Source: Pseudosulfitobacter koreensis
GTDB taxonomy: Bacteria > Pseudomonadota > Alphaproteobacteria > Rhodobacterales > Rhodobacteraceae
NCBI RefSeq assembly: GCF_024733015.1
Contig: NZ_JANKJG010000015.1
Location: 1-64,000 of the forward strand
Direction of reading: 5' to 3'
Length of the DNA: 64,000 nt
Under the pieces are notes generated by a model that ran no database searches, was not told where the DNA came from, and saw nothing but the letters and a program-made list of their open reading frames with translations. Position numbers and translations under genes: made by a program. This document shows, one piece after another, positions 6,890 through 14,869 of the stretch. Within the stretch, counting starts at the first letter, position 1. The number at the start of each line of letters is the position of its first letter.

Positions 6890-8995
6890 ATGACCCTTGC
6901 CGAAACTCTGAAGCAATACCTCGAAGCAAACCAGGAATCCAAGCGCGGTCTCTCACTCCGCTCCGGTCTTGGGGAGAAAGTGGTGTCCGACATTTTGCGG
7001 ATTCCCGGCCTGAGACCCCGCGCGACGACCCTCACTGCCCTGTCACGCACGACGGGAATCGATCTTTTTCAATGCCTGGATCATCCGCCGGTCTACTACG
7101 CGGATCTCATCGCGCGGTTCGACGCAGAGGGGGAAAAACGCAAGGCGACAAGGGTGCGCTGGTTGACCCGCGTCGCCAAGTGGGTTCCCGAGATCACAAT
7201 CGTGTGCCGCCGTGACGTCATTGAGTTCCTCCGGGACCACCGGGCCGCGGAATTCAACCTGACAAAGGGCAGCTACGCCACTTACTCTTCCGAAGCGATC
7301 GAGATCGTCAACAGCTCAGCCATGCGCAATCGGAAGCGTGGTTCCCGCGATCTGACCGGGACGCATGCGGAAATTCTCGCGGCAATCTCCGCCAAGGAAT
7401 GCGATCTTCGGGAATGGCAAGTCGGTGTCGCACGGCCTTTCTTGGTGTTCTTGCATGACCAGCAAATACTGGTCCCGGAAGTAACGACGGATACGCTCGC
7501 AGCCTACTATGCGGAGCGTATGGAGACTTCGTCGAAGAGTGAGGAGAAGTGTCGGCAACATGTCATTGAAGTCGCCAAGTTCTTGAAGGACGCCCGCAGG
7601 ATAGAACTGTTGCAGCCCTTTGGTTTCTGTCCCGTCGAGACCCCCTTCGAAAAGTATGCTGGTAAATACGGCGTTGCGGACGAAGTCGTCTCCGAGGTCA
7701 TGATGGAATTCGATCGCGATGTGGCGCCGTGGGCAATTGGGGAAGTATCCCGGACAGGTCAGCCGCTTGCTGCGTTCATCCAGGAATTGGATAAGTGCGA
7801 AACATCGGTTTCCGTAAAGAAGGCGCTTTTGAAGAAGCGGCGGGCGGAGAACGCCGCGCGCCCCGGCCAGAAGCCGGTCGAGGACACATGGTCGGATGAC
7901 GACTTGCTGGCACAGAACGGGTTCCTAACTGACAAGCAGAAGTGGTCGGCGAGAACGCTGAAAACCCGGCGTGGCTACATTGCGTCGTTGGCGAAATCAA
8001 TGGTCGCGACCCTCGACATCGTGCCTGAATCATTGGAGGAACTGCTCGACCCGGACTTCCTGCACGCCGCCGCCGATGGCATCAGGGATGCCAATGTCGG
8101 CGAATTCTCAAGCAGCTATCTTGGGAGCGTTCTGAAATGTGCGCGGAAGATCGCCAAGGAATTTCAGTGCCGATCGAAGAAGGATCTGAAGCGGATCAAG
8201 AAGCTGATCAAGATCCACGACCGCAAGCGCAGGGGCATTGCACCGCGCAACAAGGCAAAGCTTCGCGAATTCGATGATCAGCGCATCCAACGCACCATCG
8301 ACCTGGGCGACGTGATCATCACTGACGTGAACGCTGAGATCGACCGGCGACGGGTGGCCCACCGGAAGAAGCATGGCGTGCTGCCCTCCCGCGTCGATGT
8401 GATCGACGCCGAGCTCGGGCGGAACATCATGGCTGCGATCGCGCACGAGATCCTGCTCCGCAATGCGCCGCGCAGCGATAACCTGATCAATGCTCGGCTG
8501 GACTGGATCAGTTGGCGAGGAGAAGTGGCGCGTATCACTGTTCCGGCCTTGCATGTGAAAATGCGCGGTCCGGATGACGATGACCTCACGCTGTTTCTCA
8601 ACGGACGACAGAGCAAGCTTTTGAGGTCCTATCTCGATACGGTGCGGGCGAAATGTCTCGTCAGCGGCGATGATCGGAACCCCTACCTTTTCCCCGCACA
8701 AGTCCGGAAAGAGAAGGCCGGGCAGCCCTACAAGACTGTCCTCAAGCGGGTCACCCGCATTCTCAACGACAAGGTCGGCAGCAGGATCAACCCGCACCTC
8801 TACCGCCATCTGATCGGGTGGATCTGGCTGAAGCAAAGTATCGATAACCTGCCAAAGGTCCAGAGAATGCTGGGGCACGCGAGCCTCCCGACAACGATCG
8901 ACTACTATGCCGAGCTCGATCCGAGCTTGGTTTTCGACGCCTGGAACGAACATCTCAACAACAAGTCCAGCACCGGCAAGGTCAGAGCTGCGTAG
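6890..8995 (+). CDS. Large tyrosine recombinase with N-terminal HTH-like segment
   Basis: A 701-aa site-specific recombinase. The C-terminal catalytic domain shows R528 (NAPRSDNL), H636-x2-R639-H640 (HLYRHL), H663 (GHAS) and Y672/Y673 (DYYAEL), the full tyrosine recombinase set. Residues ~1-60 (LSLRSGLGEKVVSDILRI, then a GLRP-x-TLTALSRTTGIDL tail) resemble a Cro/XRE helix-turn-helix, unusual on a recombinase. The middle ~150-450 is helical and would contain the arm/core-binding regions. ATG at 6890 follows CAGGAGAAAACCT. The next recombinase starts 37 bases downstream, suggesting that the two act together. Confidence 0.85.
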   Translation: MTLAETLKQYLEANQESKRGLSLRSGLGEKVVSDILRIPGLRPRATTLTALSRTTGIDLFQCLDHPPVYYADLIARFDAEGEKRKATRVRWLTRVAKWVPEITIVCRRDVIEFLRDHRAAEFNLTKGSYATYSSEAIEIVNSSAMRNRKRGSRDLTGTHAEILAAISAKECDLREWQVGVARPFLVFLHDQQILVPEVTTDTLAAYYAERMETSSKSEEKCRQHVIEVAKFLKDARRIELLQPFGFCPVETPFEKYAGKYGVADEVVSEVMMEFDRDVAPWAIGEVSRTGQPLAAFIQELDKCETSVSVKKALLKKRRAENAARPGQKPVEDTWSDDDLLAQNGFLTDKQKWSARTLKTRRGYIASLAKSMVATLDIVPESLEELLDPDFLHAAADGIRDANVGEFSSSYLGSVLKCARKIAKEFQCRSKKDLKRIKKLIKIHDRKRRGIAPRNKAKLREFDDQRIQRTIDLGDVIITDVNAEIDRRRVAHRKKHGVLPSRVDVIDAELGRNIMAAIAHEILLRNAPRSDNLINARLDWISWRGEVARITVPALHVKMRGPDDDDLTLFLNGRQSKLLRSYLDTVRAKCLVSGDDRNPYLFPAQVRKEKAGQPYKTVLKRVTRILNDKVGSRINPHLYRHLIGWIWLKQSIDNLPKVQRMLGHASLPTTIDYYAELDPSLVFDAWNEHLNNKSSTGKVRAA

Positions 8996-9032
8996 AGCGC
9001 CCTGATCGATGCGCACGGATAGGAGAATAAGC

Positions 9033-10352
9033 ATGAACGCCCATCTCGCCATGCTCGCCGACGTCCGGTCCGGCGAGCCCACGCAACCCGTTCCCGGGAT
9101 CAGCGCACTGACCGAGCATCTGCGCGAGCGGATGGCGGCGGTCGGTGACGCCGCTTTCCAGGAATTTGCGTATCTGCAACAGGTGGCCGCCGAGACATGG
9201 GGCCCGGAGCGGACAAGCCACTTCGCCATCGTCCTGCGGAAGGCGCGTGTCGCGCCGAAAGCGCCCAAGGTCAGCCGATGGAAGATGGCCAGCACCGTCA
9301 TCGATCGCCTTCCGGCGGATTGGCAGACCTCTTTGCGAGCAGTTGCCGAGCGTTCCGAGGCAGGCCAAACTAAGTCAGGCCTCCCCATTCTGAGTTCCGA
9401 TTACCTTGGGGCGGTTACGACTGCGCTCTGCCGCTACGTCGAATATGCGCGCAGTCGCGGTGTCGCCCTGGTTCCCTCCGGGTCGGACCTGCATTGCTAC
9501 GCGCTTTGGCTGACAGATCCGGCCAATGCCGAGCATGGTGTCTCAGTCAGGGCGGCCGCGGATTATCTCTCGCGGATCAAGGCGGGGCTGGCGATCATAG
9601 CGCCCTCAGCTGTGTCGTCCGCGCGGGAGTTTGTCTGCCGTTACTGGCGCGAGAAGGGCAGAGCGGGCGGCTCGCCGACGAAGACCGGGAACCAGCTTGT
9701 CGGCGCCGTTGCGATCTACGACCTGGGATTTCGGCAGATCGAGGAAGCGCGGAGCAAATCCGTGCGCGGTGTCCGAGCGGCAACAATTTTCCGCAACGGG
9801 TTGATCTTGGTCTTGGGCACGGCCTTGCCGCAGCGGGCACGCGCACTCTCGGCGCTCGAGGCCGGAACCACTCTATGGGTCGAGCAGCCTGATCGCCTGC
9901 ATGTCCGAATCCCGGCGCGGATGTTGAAGAGACGCGAGGACCAAAAGGCCGGCGACCCCTTCGACATCGTGTGGCACAATGCACGCCTCGTGGCGGCACT
10001 GGAAGAATATCGTCGCAGTTACCGGCCGCTCTTCGACGAAGGTGCGTGTCTCTTCCCGTCCGTTCATGCGCCGGGGCAATCGATCAGCGAAGGTCGGATC
10101 GGACAATTGTCCGCGGAGATCACCGATAAGGAATTCGGTGTGCGCATCCCGATCCATCGGTTGCGGGACAATGTGGGCACTGATGCAGCTGAGAACTTGG
10201 TGGGCGGTCGCCTCGCGACGAAGGCGCTGCTCGACCATGCCGACATCGGCACAGGCGATCACTACGACCATTCAACCGCAGCAAAAGTGGCTGCCGAGTT
10301 CGGGGACTATATCGACAGTTGCCGCACTACGCCGACGGATCTCGCGCTGTGA
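9033..10352 (+). CDS. Second tyrosine recombinase of the tandem pair
   Basis: A 439-aa protein from ATG 9033 (TAGGAGAATAAGC upstream). Catalytic residues visible: R268 or R270 (PQRARALS), H375-x-x-R378 (IHRLRD), H402 (LLDHADIG) and Y411 (GDHYDH). The N-terminal half is helical and likely DNA-binding. It differs clearly from the upstream recombinase and is not a duplicate. Paired or triple recombinases occur in Tn554-type and recombinase-in-trio elements; here only two are seen, with an excisionase-like protein in front. A 450-base non-coding region with a large inverted repeat follows. Confidence 0.85.
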   Translation: MNAHLAMLADVRSGEPTQPVPGISALTEHLRERMAAVGDAAFQEFAYLQQVAAETWGPERTSHFAIVLRKARVAPKAPKVSRWKMASTVIDRLPADWQTSLRAVAERSEAGQTKSGLPILSSDYLGAVTTALCRYVEYARSRGVALVPSGSDLHCYALWLTDPANAEHGVSVRAAADYLSRIKAGLAIIAPSAVSSAREFVCRYWREKGRAGGSPTKTGNQLVGAVAIYDLGFRQIEEARSKSVRGVRAATIFRNGLILVLGTALPQRARALSALEAGTTLWVEQPDRLHVRIPARMLKRREDQKAGDPFDIVWHNARLVAALEEYRRSYRPLFDEGACLFPSVHAPGQSISEGRIGQLSAEITDKEFGVRIPIHRLRDNVGTDAAENLVGGRLATKALLDHADIGTGDHYDHSTAAKVAAEFGDYIDSCRTTPTDLAL

Positions 10353-10802
10353 CGCAGATCCGGTTCAGGCCCCGTCCACCGCTGCGTGCCGCCGCAATTT
10401 CCGCAATTTCCGCATCGGGTTGAAAACGGGGTGGCATCACCCGCATGGGGTGATTGCCTACCCTTCTCAACTTTTTCCGTCCATCACCTCAACTTCCTGA
10501 GACCGCTGCTGGCCAGAGGGATAACGTTCAACTTTTCGATATAAATGCTTTGGATGGCATATTTTTGGATGTGGGAAAGAACGCAGAATGAGTTGTGGCG
10601 TCGTGTTTTTTGTCCGCCGCGCTCCTCTTTCTGAGAGCGCGGCGGACAAAAACACAAACGCCGTATTGAAAACTGATCGGTCAGGATAAACCCTCTTGCT
10701 GCTGCCGAGGACCGATCCACAACACGCCCAAGACAGAGGAAGGAGGAAGCGGGCGCTTGACGCTGCCGAAATTGGCGCAGCCCAACCGAGAGACAACACC
10801 CA
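10353..10802. other. Non-coding region after the tandem recombinases
   Basis: No supportable gene. It begins with short tandem repeats (cgcaatttc at 10393 and 10402). A hairpin at 10433-10458 (ggcatcaccc / ggggtgattgcc, one bulge) may end the recombinase transcript. The large inverted repeat at 10603-10655 follows. The promoter for the next small gene should lie between 10660 and 10800. Confidence 0.5.
10603..10655. repeat. Large inverted repeat, 21-22 base arms, non-terminator polarity
   Basis: The left arm 10603-10624 (GTG, six T, then GTCCGCCGCGCTC) pairs with the right arm 10635-10655 (GAGCGCGGCGGAC, five A, CAC), leaving a 10-base spacer. Pairing is perfect except for one extra T. The T-run is on the 5' arm and the A-run on the 3' arm, the reverse of an intrinsic terminator. 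It is therefore more likely a recombination/cruciform site or a binding dyad, perhaps for one of the adjacent recombinases. Confidence 0.6.
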
Positions 10803-11231
10803 ATGACAATCCATACGAAACCGACCACAGCAACTGCCGTCGCGCGATTGACGGACCTCGCCGCGGTTCGAACATTCTTAAGAAAACACGGAACCGCACT
10901 GGCAAAGGCCGCACACATGCTTGGAGGAGCAGCCGCCAGTAGACGAGTGTTCATTCTGATGGCAGCAGTGCAGGAAGCATGCAGACTGTCCCATGTCCAG
11001 AGGCGTCAGCTGGTTGATTTGCACAGGCTGCTGACCCTCGAGTACGTCGGCGATCCGGAGAGGATCGAGACAGCGCTCTTCAGCGAAATCGATCCAGACT
11101 CATCAGTCGTCGACGACATCTGCTTTCTTGCGGAAGCGCTCGAAGCCTTACTTCAGCAGATCTCTGAAGCGGTTAACGTGGAGCCGCGTCTCCTGCACGC
11201 CCATCTGACATCCAAAGCAGACGCTGCCTAA
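10803..11231 (+). CDS. Unknown helical protein of the recombinase module
   Basis: A 142-aa protein with almost entirely helical character (for example LAAVRTFLRKHGTALAKAAHML and ICFLAEALEALLQQISEAV). No membrane helix, signal peptide or recognised motif. The ribosome-binding site before ATG 10803 is weak (agagacaacaccca), so the start is moderately sure. It lies between the large inverted repeat and another hairpin, followed by a second unknown gene. I do not recognise a family; it may be cargo or an accessory factor of the element. Confidence 0.5.
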   Translation: MTIHTKPTTATAVARLTDLAAVRTFLRKHGTALAKAAHMLGGAAASRRVFILMAAVQEACRLSHVQRRQLVDLHRLLTLEYVGDPERIETALFSEIDPDSSVVDDICFLAEALEALLQQISEAVNVEPRLLHAHLTSKADAA

Positions 11232-11247
11232 GCGGAGTGACGATATG

Positions 11248-11267
11248 GCCGACCCTACTGGGTCGGC
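11248..11267. other. Perfect hairpin between the two small module genes
   Basis: GCCGACCC, loop tact, GGGTCGGC: a perfect 8-bp stem with a 4-base loop in the 86-base gap. No T-run follows, so factor-independent termination is unlikely. It may be an RNA processing or operator structure. Confidence 0.4.
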
Positions 11268-11317
11268 TAACTTGAAGGTCGACCGCGGGGATCGGCCAGA
11301 GACCAGGAGATCTGGAC

Positions 11318-11761
11318 ATGTCTAACCAAACAGAACCAAAGACACTCGACGAGCTGGCCGTCGACGCTGTGCGCTTTGGCCGAGAAGTCGCAGAAGCGGC
11401 GAAGGCTATGCACTTGGGCGGGAACGCAAAGGATGCTGCTTTCGTGGCGCGCGCGCTTTCAAGACTGCACGACCGCCAGCCCTTGCACGATGCAGATGCC
11501 GGTGGCCTGATTGCCGTCCGCGAGATACTCGAAGCGGATATTGCTCGTGAGGTTGCAAGCCACGAAACCCGGTTTTTTCCCACTGATTACGATGAATGCG
11601 GTCCGATTGGCGAAACGCGGGAAGTACCAATCTATACTGAACGCGGCGAAGAGCTTATCAAGCTGAAAGGCATGTTCGAACAATTCTCAGATGTTCGAGC
11701 CGCGCTGTTCGATCATTTAGCGGCGCATCAACTTCTCATTACGAAGTTGGATCGCCTCTGA
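11318..11761 (+). CDS. Unknown protein of the recombinase module
   Basis: ATG at 11318 has a good ribosome-binding site (CAGGAGATCTGGAC). The 147-aa product is helical: LDELAVDAVRFGREVAEAAKAM, then AAFVARALSRLHD, a short polar linker (ETRFFPTDYDECGPIGET) and a helical C-terminus ending LLITKLDRL. No known motif, membrane helix or signal peptide. It is followed ten bases later by a canonical terminator, so it closes the module's transcription unit. Function unknown. Confidence 0.55.
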   Translation: MSNQTEPKTLDELAVDAVRFGREVAEAAKAMHLGGNAKDAAFVARALSRLHDRQPLHDADAGGLIAVREILEADIAREVASHETRFFPTDYDECGPIGETREVPIYTERGEELIKLKGMFEQFSDVRAALFDHLAAHQLLITKLDRL

Positions 11762-11770
11762 AGCCGCAAT

Positions 11771-11803
11771 GCCCAGCGATTCAATGTCGCTGGGCAATTT
11801 TTT
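11771..11803 (+). terminator. Intrinsic terminator closing the recombinase module
   Basis: GCCCAGCGA (11771-11779), a 7-base loop, TCGCTGGGC (11787-11795), then aa and six T. Perfect 9-bp stem with a U-tract, immediately after the stop of the last small gene. Confidence 0.9.
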
Positions 11804-12245
11804 ATTGGGCCTTTTCGGCCCTTTCGAGCGTTGGTCTGATAACCAAAAGCGGTGTTCACCACGGCGCTAACCATCGGCTTGTTGGCCTTGTTTGCCTGCA
11901 TCTTGATTAACCATGGGCCCACCCCAGAGAATGCTGTGCCCGCACCGTAAGACAGTCGACGCCGAGCGTCCTCAATGCCTTCAGCACACCTCAGTCTGAC
12001 TTCAAAAAAGTATTTCCTTCCGGTTTGCTCTGATCAGCCAATTTTGCAGCTGTGAATGAACGACCGGCGAAAATCAGGGGTAGAAAATGCAGCAACCAGA
12101 CGGACCCAAGAGACTGGTTTCGATGAGGGCTCCCGATCATAGCCCAGGGTCCCAAATTTTGGCTGCCGCTATATTTCTTCCTTTTTCGTTCCCCCACGAA
12201 AATGATCGAACCCAATTCCCGATCTCCAAACAACGGAGATCATAG
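11804..12245. other. Intergenic region before the second excisionase-like gene
   Basis: No supportable coding frame. The sequence is less GC-rich than the flanking core genome. Its last 35 bases, containing CAATTCCC and CCAAACAACGGAG, resemble the leader of the first excisionase-like gene (near 6604-6632). Confidence 0.4.
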
Positions 12246-12458
12246 ATGCAACAACGTCCACAACCGATTGCGGTCAAAGACACGACGGCAGCCGCTATGC
12301 TCGACATGCCCGCGTCTGAGTTTCGCAGGTTGGTCGACCGCGGTGCATTACCACCGCCCAAGGAAATCGGTGGAACCACAAGGTGGAGGGTAGCTGATCT
12401 TGAAGCGATCATGATGGGCCTTGCCGGAAAGCCTGGAGACAACGATGACTTCGAGTAA
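12246..12458 (+). CDS. Excisionase/MerR-like HTH protein paired with phage-type integrase
   Basis: A 70-aa protein: AAAMLDMPASEFRRLVDRGALPPPKEI is an excisionase-type helix-turn-helix, followed by a basic wing (GGTTRWRVADLEAIM). The ribosome-binding site is ACGGAGATCATAG. Its stop overlaps the start of the integrase gene (ATG at 12445) by 14 bases, so the two are translationally linked. The likely role is a directionality factor for that integrase. Confidence 0.75.
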   Translation: MQQRPQPIAVKDTTAAAMLDMPASEFRRLVDRGALPPPKEIGGTTRWRVADLEAIMMGLAGKPGDNDDFE

Positions 12459-13530
12459 GAAACGACCACCGAAGCCCAAAATAGCTCGGGAGCGTTTGAA
12501 ATGGGTTTGGCCAAGGAGCGGCGGTGAATGGGTTCCGTATCATCGCATCACCTGGACCGATGCAACCGGCAAACGGAAAGAGCGAGCAATCAAGCTCAAT
12601 TGGTGTGGCGACGCCAAGACACTTGATGATGAATATTGGGCGGCAGAGGCTGGTCGGCATCAGAGCCAAGTCAAGGCTGCAAAGCACACATGGGCTAACT
12701 GCATCAAGGAGTGGCGGGCAGACGCAAAGATCCAAAAGAAGCTCTCGCTGGGTACGAAAAAGTCCTACAATCGCGAATTTGAAAAAATACTCGACAAAAA
12801 TGCAGGCAAATCGATGTCGGCGACGACGCGCCAAGCAATAAGAAAGAAACATATCGCGATGTCCGAAACACCCCGCGCAGCAGACTGGATGCTGCAGTCG
12901 GTATCCATTTTATGGAATTTTGCGAAGAATCAACTGGATTGGCCGCTTGGTGACAACCCAGCAGCACGTATGGAAAAGTATGGTGCGCAGAGAGAATTTC
13001 GAGCCTGGCCTGACTGGATGCTGGATGCACTGGATGATGCTCCCCAAGTCGTTAGGATTGCTGGTGGGCTTATCCGTGGTACAGGTCAGAGACCATCAGC
13101 GGCGGTTGCGATGCCCAGAACCGCATTCCAAGGAGAATGGGTGACGGTCGTTGATGAAAAGGGCGATAGTTCCTTTCCCATTTATTGCCCAGAAAATCTG
13201 AGATCACTGATCGATAGCTTGAAGACAGGTTCGCAGCACGTTTTGCCGAAATCTGACACAAGTCCGTTGTCGTATAGTTCAGTCGAAAAAGAATTCAGAG
13301 CATGGCGCGAAACCCTCGACGACCTGTCTGAATTCCATGACGACAATGCAAGGAAATACAGCCTTCATGGATTACGAAAGCGCGCATGCGTGGAGTTGGC
13401 TGAAGCCGGATGCTCTGATGCTGAGATCCAATCTGTTACCGGTCAGAGCCTTGAAATGGTAGCAAAATACCGCAAGGAAGCACGTCGTAAGGAGATGTCG
13501 CGCACGGCGCAAATGCGGCGGTCAATGTGA
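12445..13530 (+). CDS. int: Phage-type tyrosine integrase at tRNA-Leu
   Basis: A 361-aa integrase from ATG 12445 (GGAGACAACG upstream). An N-terminal Arm/AP2-like region (LKWVWPRSGGEWVPYHRITW) and a SAM-like core-binding region (~70-170) precede the catalytic domain: R216 (GTGQRPS), H308-x2-R311 (LHGLRKRAC), Q334 (TGQS, at the usual histidine position) and Y342 (AKYRKEA). Codon use is AT-richer than the core genome. It points at tRNA-Leu 87 bases downstream, the expected layout for integration into the tRNA 3' end. Probably the driver of the left-hand island. Confidence 0.88.
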   Translation: MTSSKKRPPKPKIARERLKWVWPRSGGEWVPYHRITWTDATGKRKERAIKLNWCGDAKTLDDEYWAAEAGRHQSQVKAAKHTWANCIKEWRADAKIQKKLSLGTKKSYNREFEKILDKNAGKSMSATTRQAIRKKHIAMSETPRAADWMLQSVSILWNFAKNQLDWPLGDNPAARMEKYGAQREFRAWPDWMLDALDDAPQVVRIAGGLIRGTGQRPSAAVAMPRTAFQGEWVTVVDEKGDSSFPIYCPENLRSLIDSLKTGSQHVLPKSDTSPLSYSSVEKEFRAWRETLDDLSEFHDDNARKYSLHGLRKRACVELAEAGCSDAEIQSVTGQSLEMVAKYRKEARRKEMSRTAQMRRSM

Positions 13531-13616
13531 TGATGTGGGAGTCCGGTGTGGGAGTCAGCCCAAAATCGCTTCATGTCAGAATCGAAAACTTTGCGAAAAA
13601 CCCTGAAAAAACAGGG

Positions 13617-13700
13617 TGGTACCCAAGGCCGGACTCGAACCGGCACGCCTTGCGGCGGGGGATTTTGAATCCCCTGCGTCTACCATTCCGCCACTTGGGC
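13617..13700 (-). tRNA. tRNA-Leu (anticodon CAA)
   Basis: On the minus strand the gene begins GCCCAAGTGGCGGAATGG, has anticodon stem GGGGA / TCCCC around TTCAAAA (anticodon CAA, reading UUG), a T-loop GGTTCGAGTCC and acceptor CTTGGGT, discriminator A and encoded CCA (plus-strand tgg at 13617-13619). The island integrase abuts its 3' end. Confidence 0.95.
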
Positions 13701-13835
13701 CTCACACAGGCCGTTTACCGTGCACTCTTGCACGCGTCCAGAGGCTTTTTGCACCGGGGCGCCGCGCACCATGGTCTTGACGGAATTTGTCCTGCATGGT
13801 CTTGGACAACAAAACACCCGCAACGAGGGCCACAG

Positions 13836-14414
13836 GTGATACGGACATTATACGATTGGGTTCTGCGCATGGCGGACCACCCCAACGCGCTGTGGCTTTT
13901 GGCGTTCATCGCATTCATCGAAAGCTCGGTTTTCCCTATCCCGCCCGACGTGCTGATGATCCCGATGATCATCGCCCGCCCATCGCGGGCCTGGCTGATC
14001 GCACTGGTCGCTCTGATCGCCTCGGTTCTGGGCGGCATTCTGGGCTATGCCATCGGCGCGCTGGCGTTCGAGCAGCTGGGCCAGCCGATCCTTGCCGCTC
14101 TGGGCAAGGGCGATGCGATGGCGGAATTCAGCACGCGGTTCAACGACATGGGGTTCTGGGCGGTTCTGGCCGCGGGCATCACGCCCTTCCCGTTCAAGGT
14201 GATCACGATCATGTCAGGCTGGACCGGCATGCCGCTGGGCGTCTTTATCACCACGTCGATCCTGGCGCGCGGCATCAGGTTCTTTGTCGTCGCCGGATTG
14301 CTGTGGAAGTTCGGCGCACCCATTCGTGATTTTATCGAACGCCGCCTGGGGCTTATGTTCACGCTATGCCTTCTGCTGCTGGCAGGAGGCTTCTTCGCCA
14401 CGAGGTATCTATGA
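13836..14414 (+). CDS. YqaA/DedA-type (VTT domain) inner-membrane protein
   Basis: A 192-aa multi-spanning protein with the SNARE-associated/VTT signature: FIESSVFPIPPDVLMIPMI near residue 25-45, a glycine-rich GGILGYAIG block, and FWAVLAAGITPFPFKVITIMSG. YqaA/DedA proteins are implicated in membrane-lipid flipping and homeostasis. GTG at 13836 (GAGGGCCACAG upstream) gives the family's usual N-terminus; ATG 13869 is the alternative. The stop overlaps the next start as ATGA, so it is coupled to dsbB. Confidence 0.85.
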   Translation: MIRTLYDWVLRMADHPNALWLLAFIAFIESSVFPIPPDVLMIPMIIARPSRAWLIALVALIASVLGGILGYAIGALAFEQLGQPILAALGKGDAMAEFSTRFNDMGFWAVLAAGITPFPFKVITIMSGWTGMPLGVFITTSILARGIRFFVVAGLLWKFGAPIRDFIERRLGLMFTLCLLLLAGGFFATRYL

Positions 14415-14869
14415 CGCAGCGCCACTGGATCGCGATCGCAACGCTGGGTTCGGCGGCGCTGATGTTGGGCGCGCTTGGGTTTCAGTATCTGGGCGGATTC
14501 CACCCCTGCAAGATGTGCTACTGGCAGCGCTATCCCCATGTGATCGCGGTAGTGATCGGTGCCATCGCGCTGTGGATGCCTAACCGCCTGCTGATCCTCG
14601 CGGGCGCGCTGAGTGCTGCCACGACGGGGGCGTTCGGCGTCTATCATGCGGGCGTCGAATGGAAATGGTGGGAGGGTCCGACCACCTGCACGTCGGGTGA
14701 CATATCGGGGCTCAGCACCGATGCGCTGCTGGACCAGATCATGAGCGCGCCGCTGACCCGCTGCGATGACATCGTGTGGCAACTGGCCGGTCTGTCGATG
14801 GCGGGCTGGAACGCGGTGATCTCGTTTGTGCTGGTCGGGTGCTGGCTGATGGCGCTGCGCCGCGCCTAG
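14411..14869 (+). CDS. dsbB: Disulfide bond formation protein B
   Basis: A 152-aa protein with four hydrophobic segments and the periplasmic CKMC redox pair (HPCKMCYWQRYPH near residue 35), plus a second cysteine pair in the long loop (TTCTSG ... TRCDD). This matches DsbB, which reoxidises DsbA and passes electrons to quinone. The start overlaps the YqaA stop (ATGA). The downstream gene is convergent and overlaps by four bases. Confidence 0.88.
   Translation: MTQRHWIAIATLGSAALMLGALGFQYLGGFHPCKMCYWQRYPHVIAVVIGAIALWMPNRLLILAGALSAATTGAFGVYHAGVEWKWWEGPTTCTSGDISGLSTDALLDQIMSAPLTRCDDIVWQLAGLSMAGWNAVISFVLVGCWLMALRRA

Noticed and set aside
8108..9388. Long minus-strand frame across the end of the first and start of the second recombinase
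   Set aside because: Both recombinases have complete catalytic sets on the plus strand; this is their shadow.
10603..10655. Large inverted repeat as an intrinsic terminator
   Set aside because: The poly-T is in the 5' arm and the poly-A in the 3' arm, so neither strand gives stem followed by U-tract.
10484..10954. Minus-strand frame around the large inverted repeat
   Set aside because: It runs through the inverted repeat and into the next gene; no start signal or family resemblance.
11991..12233. Minus-strand 80-codon frame before the second excisionase-like gene
   Set aside because: No ribosome-binding site or conserved residues; it covers the promoter/leader of the integrase operon.
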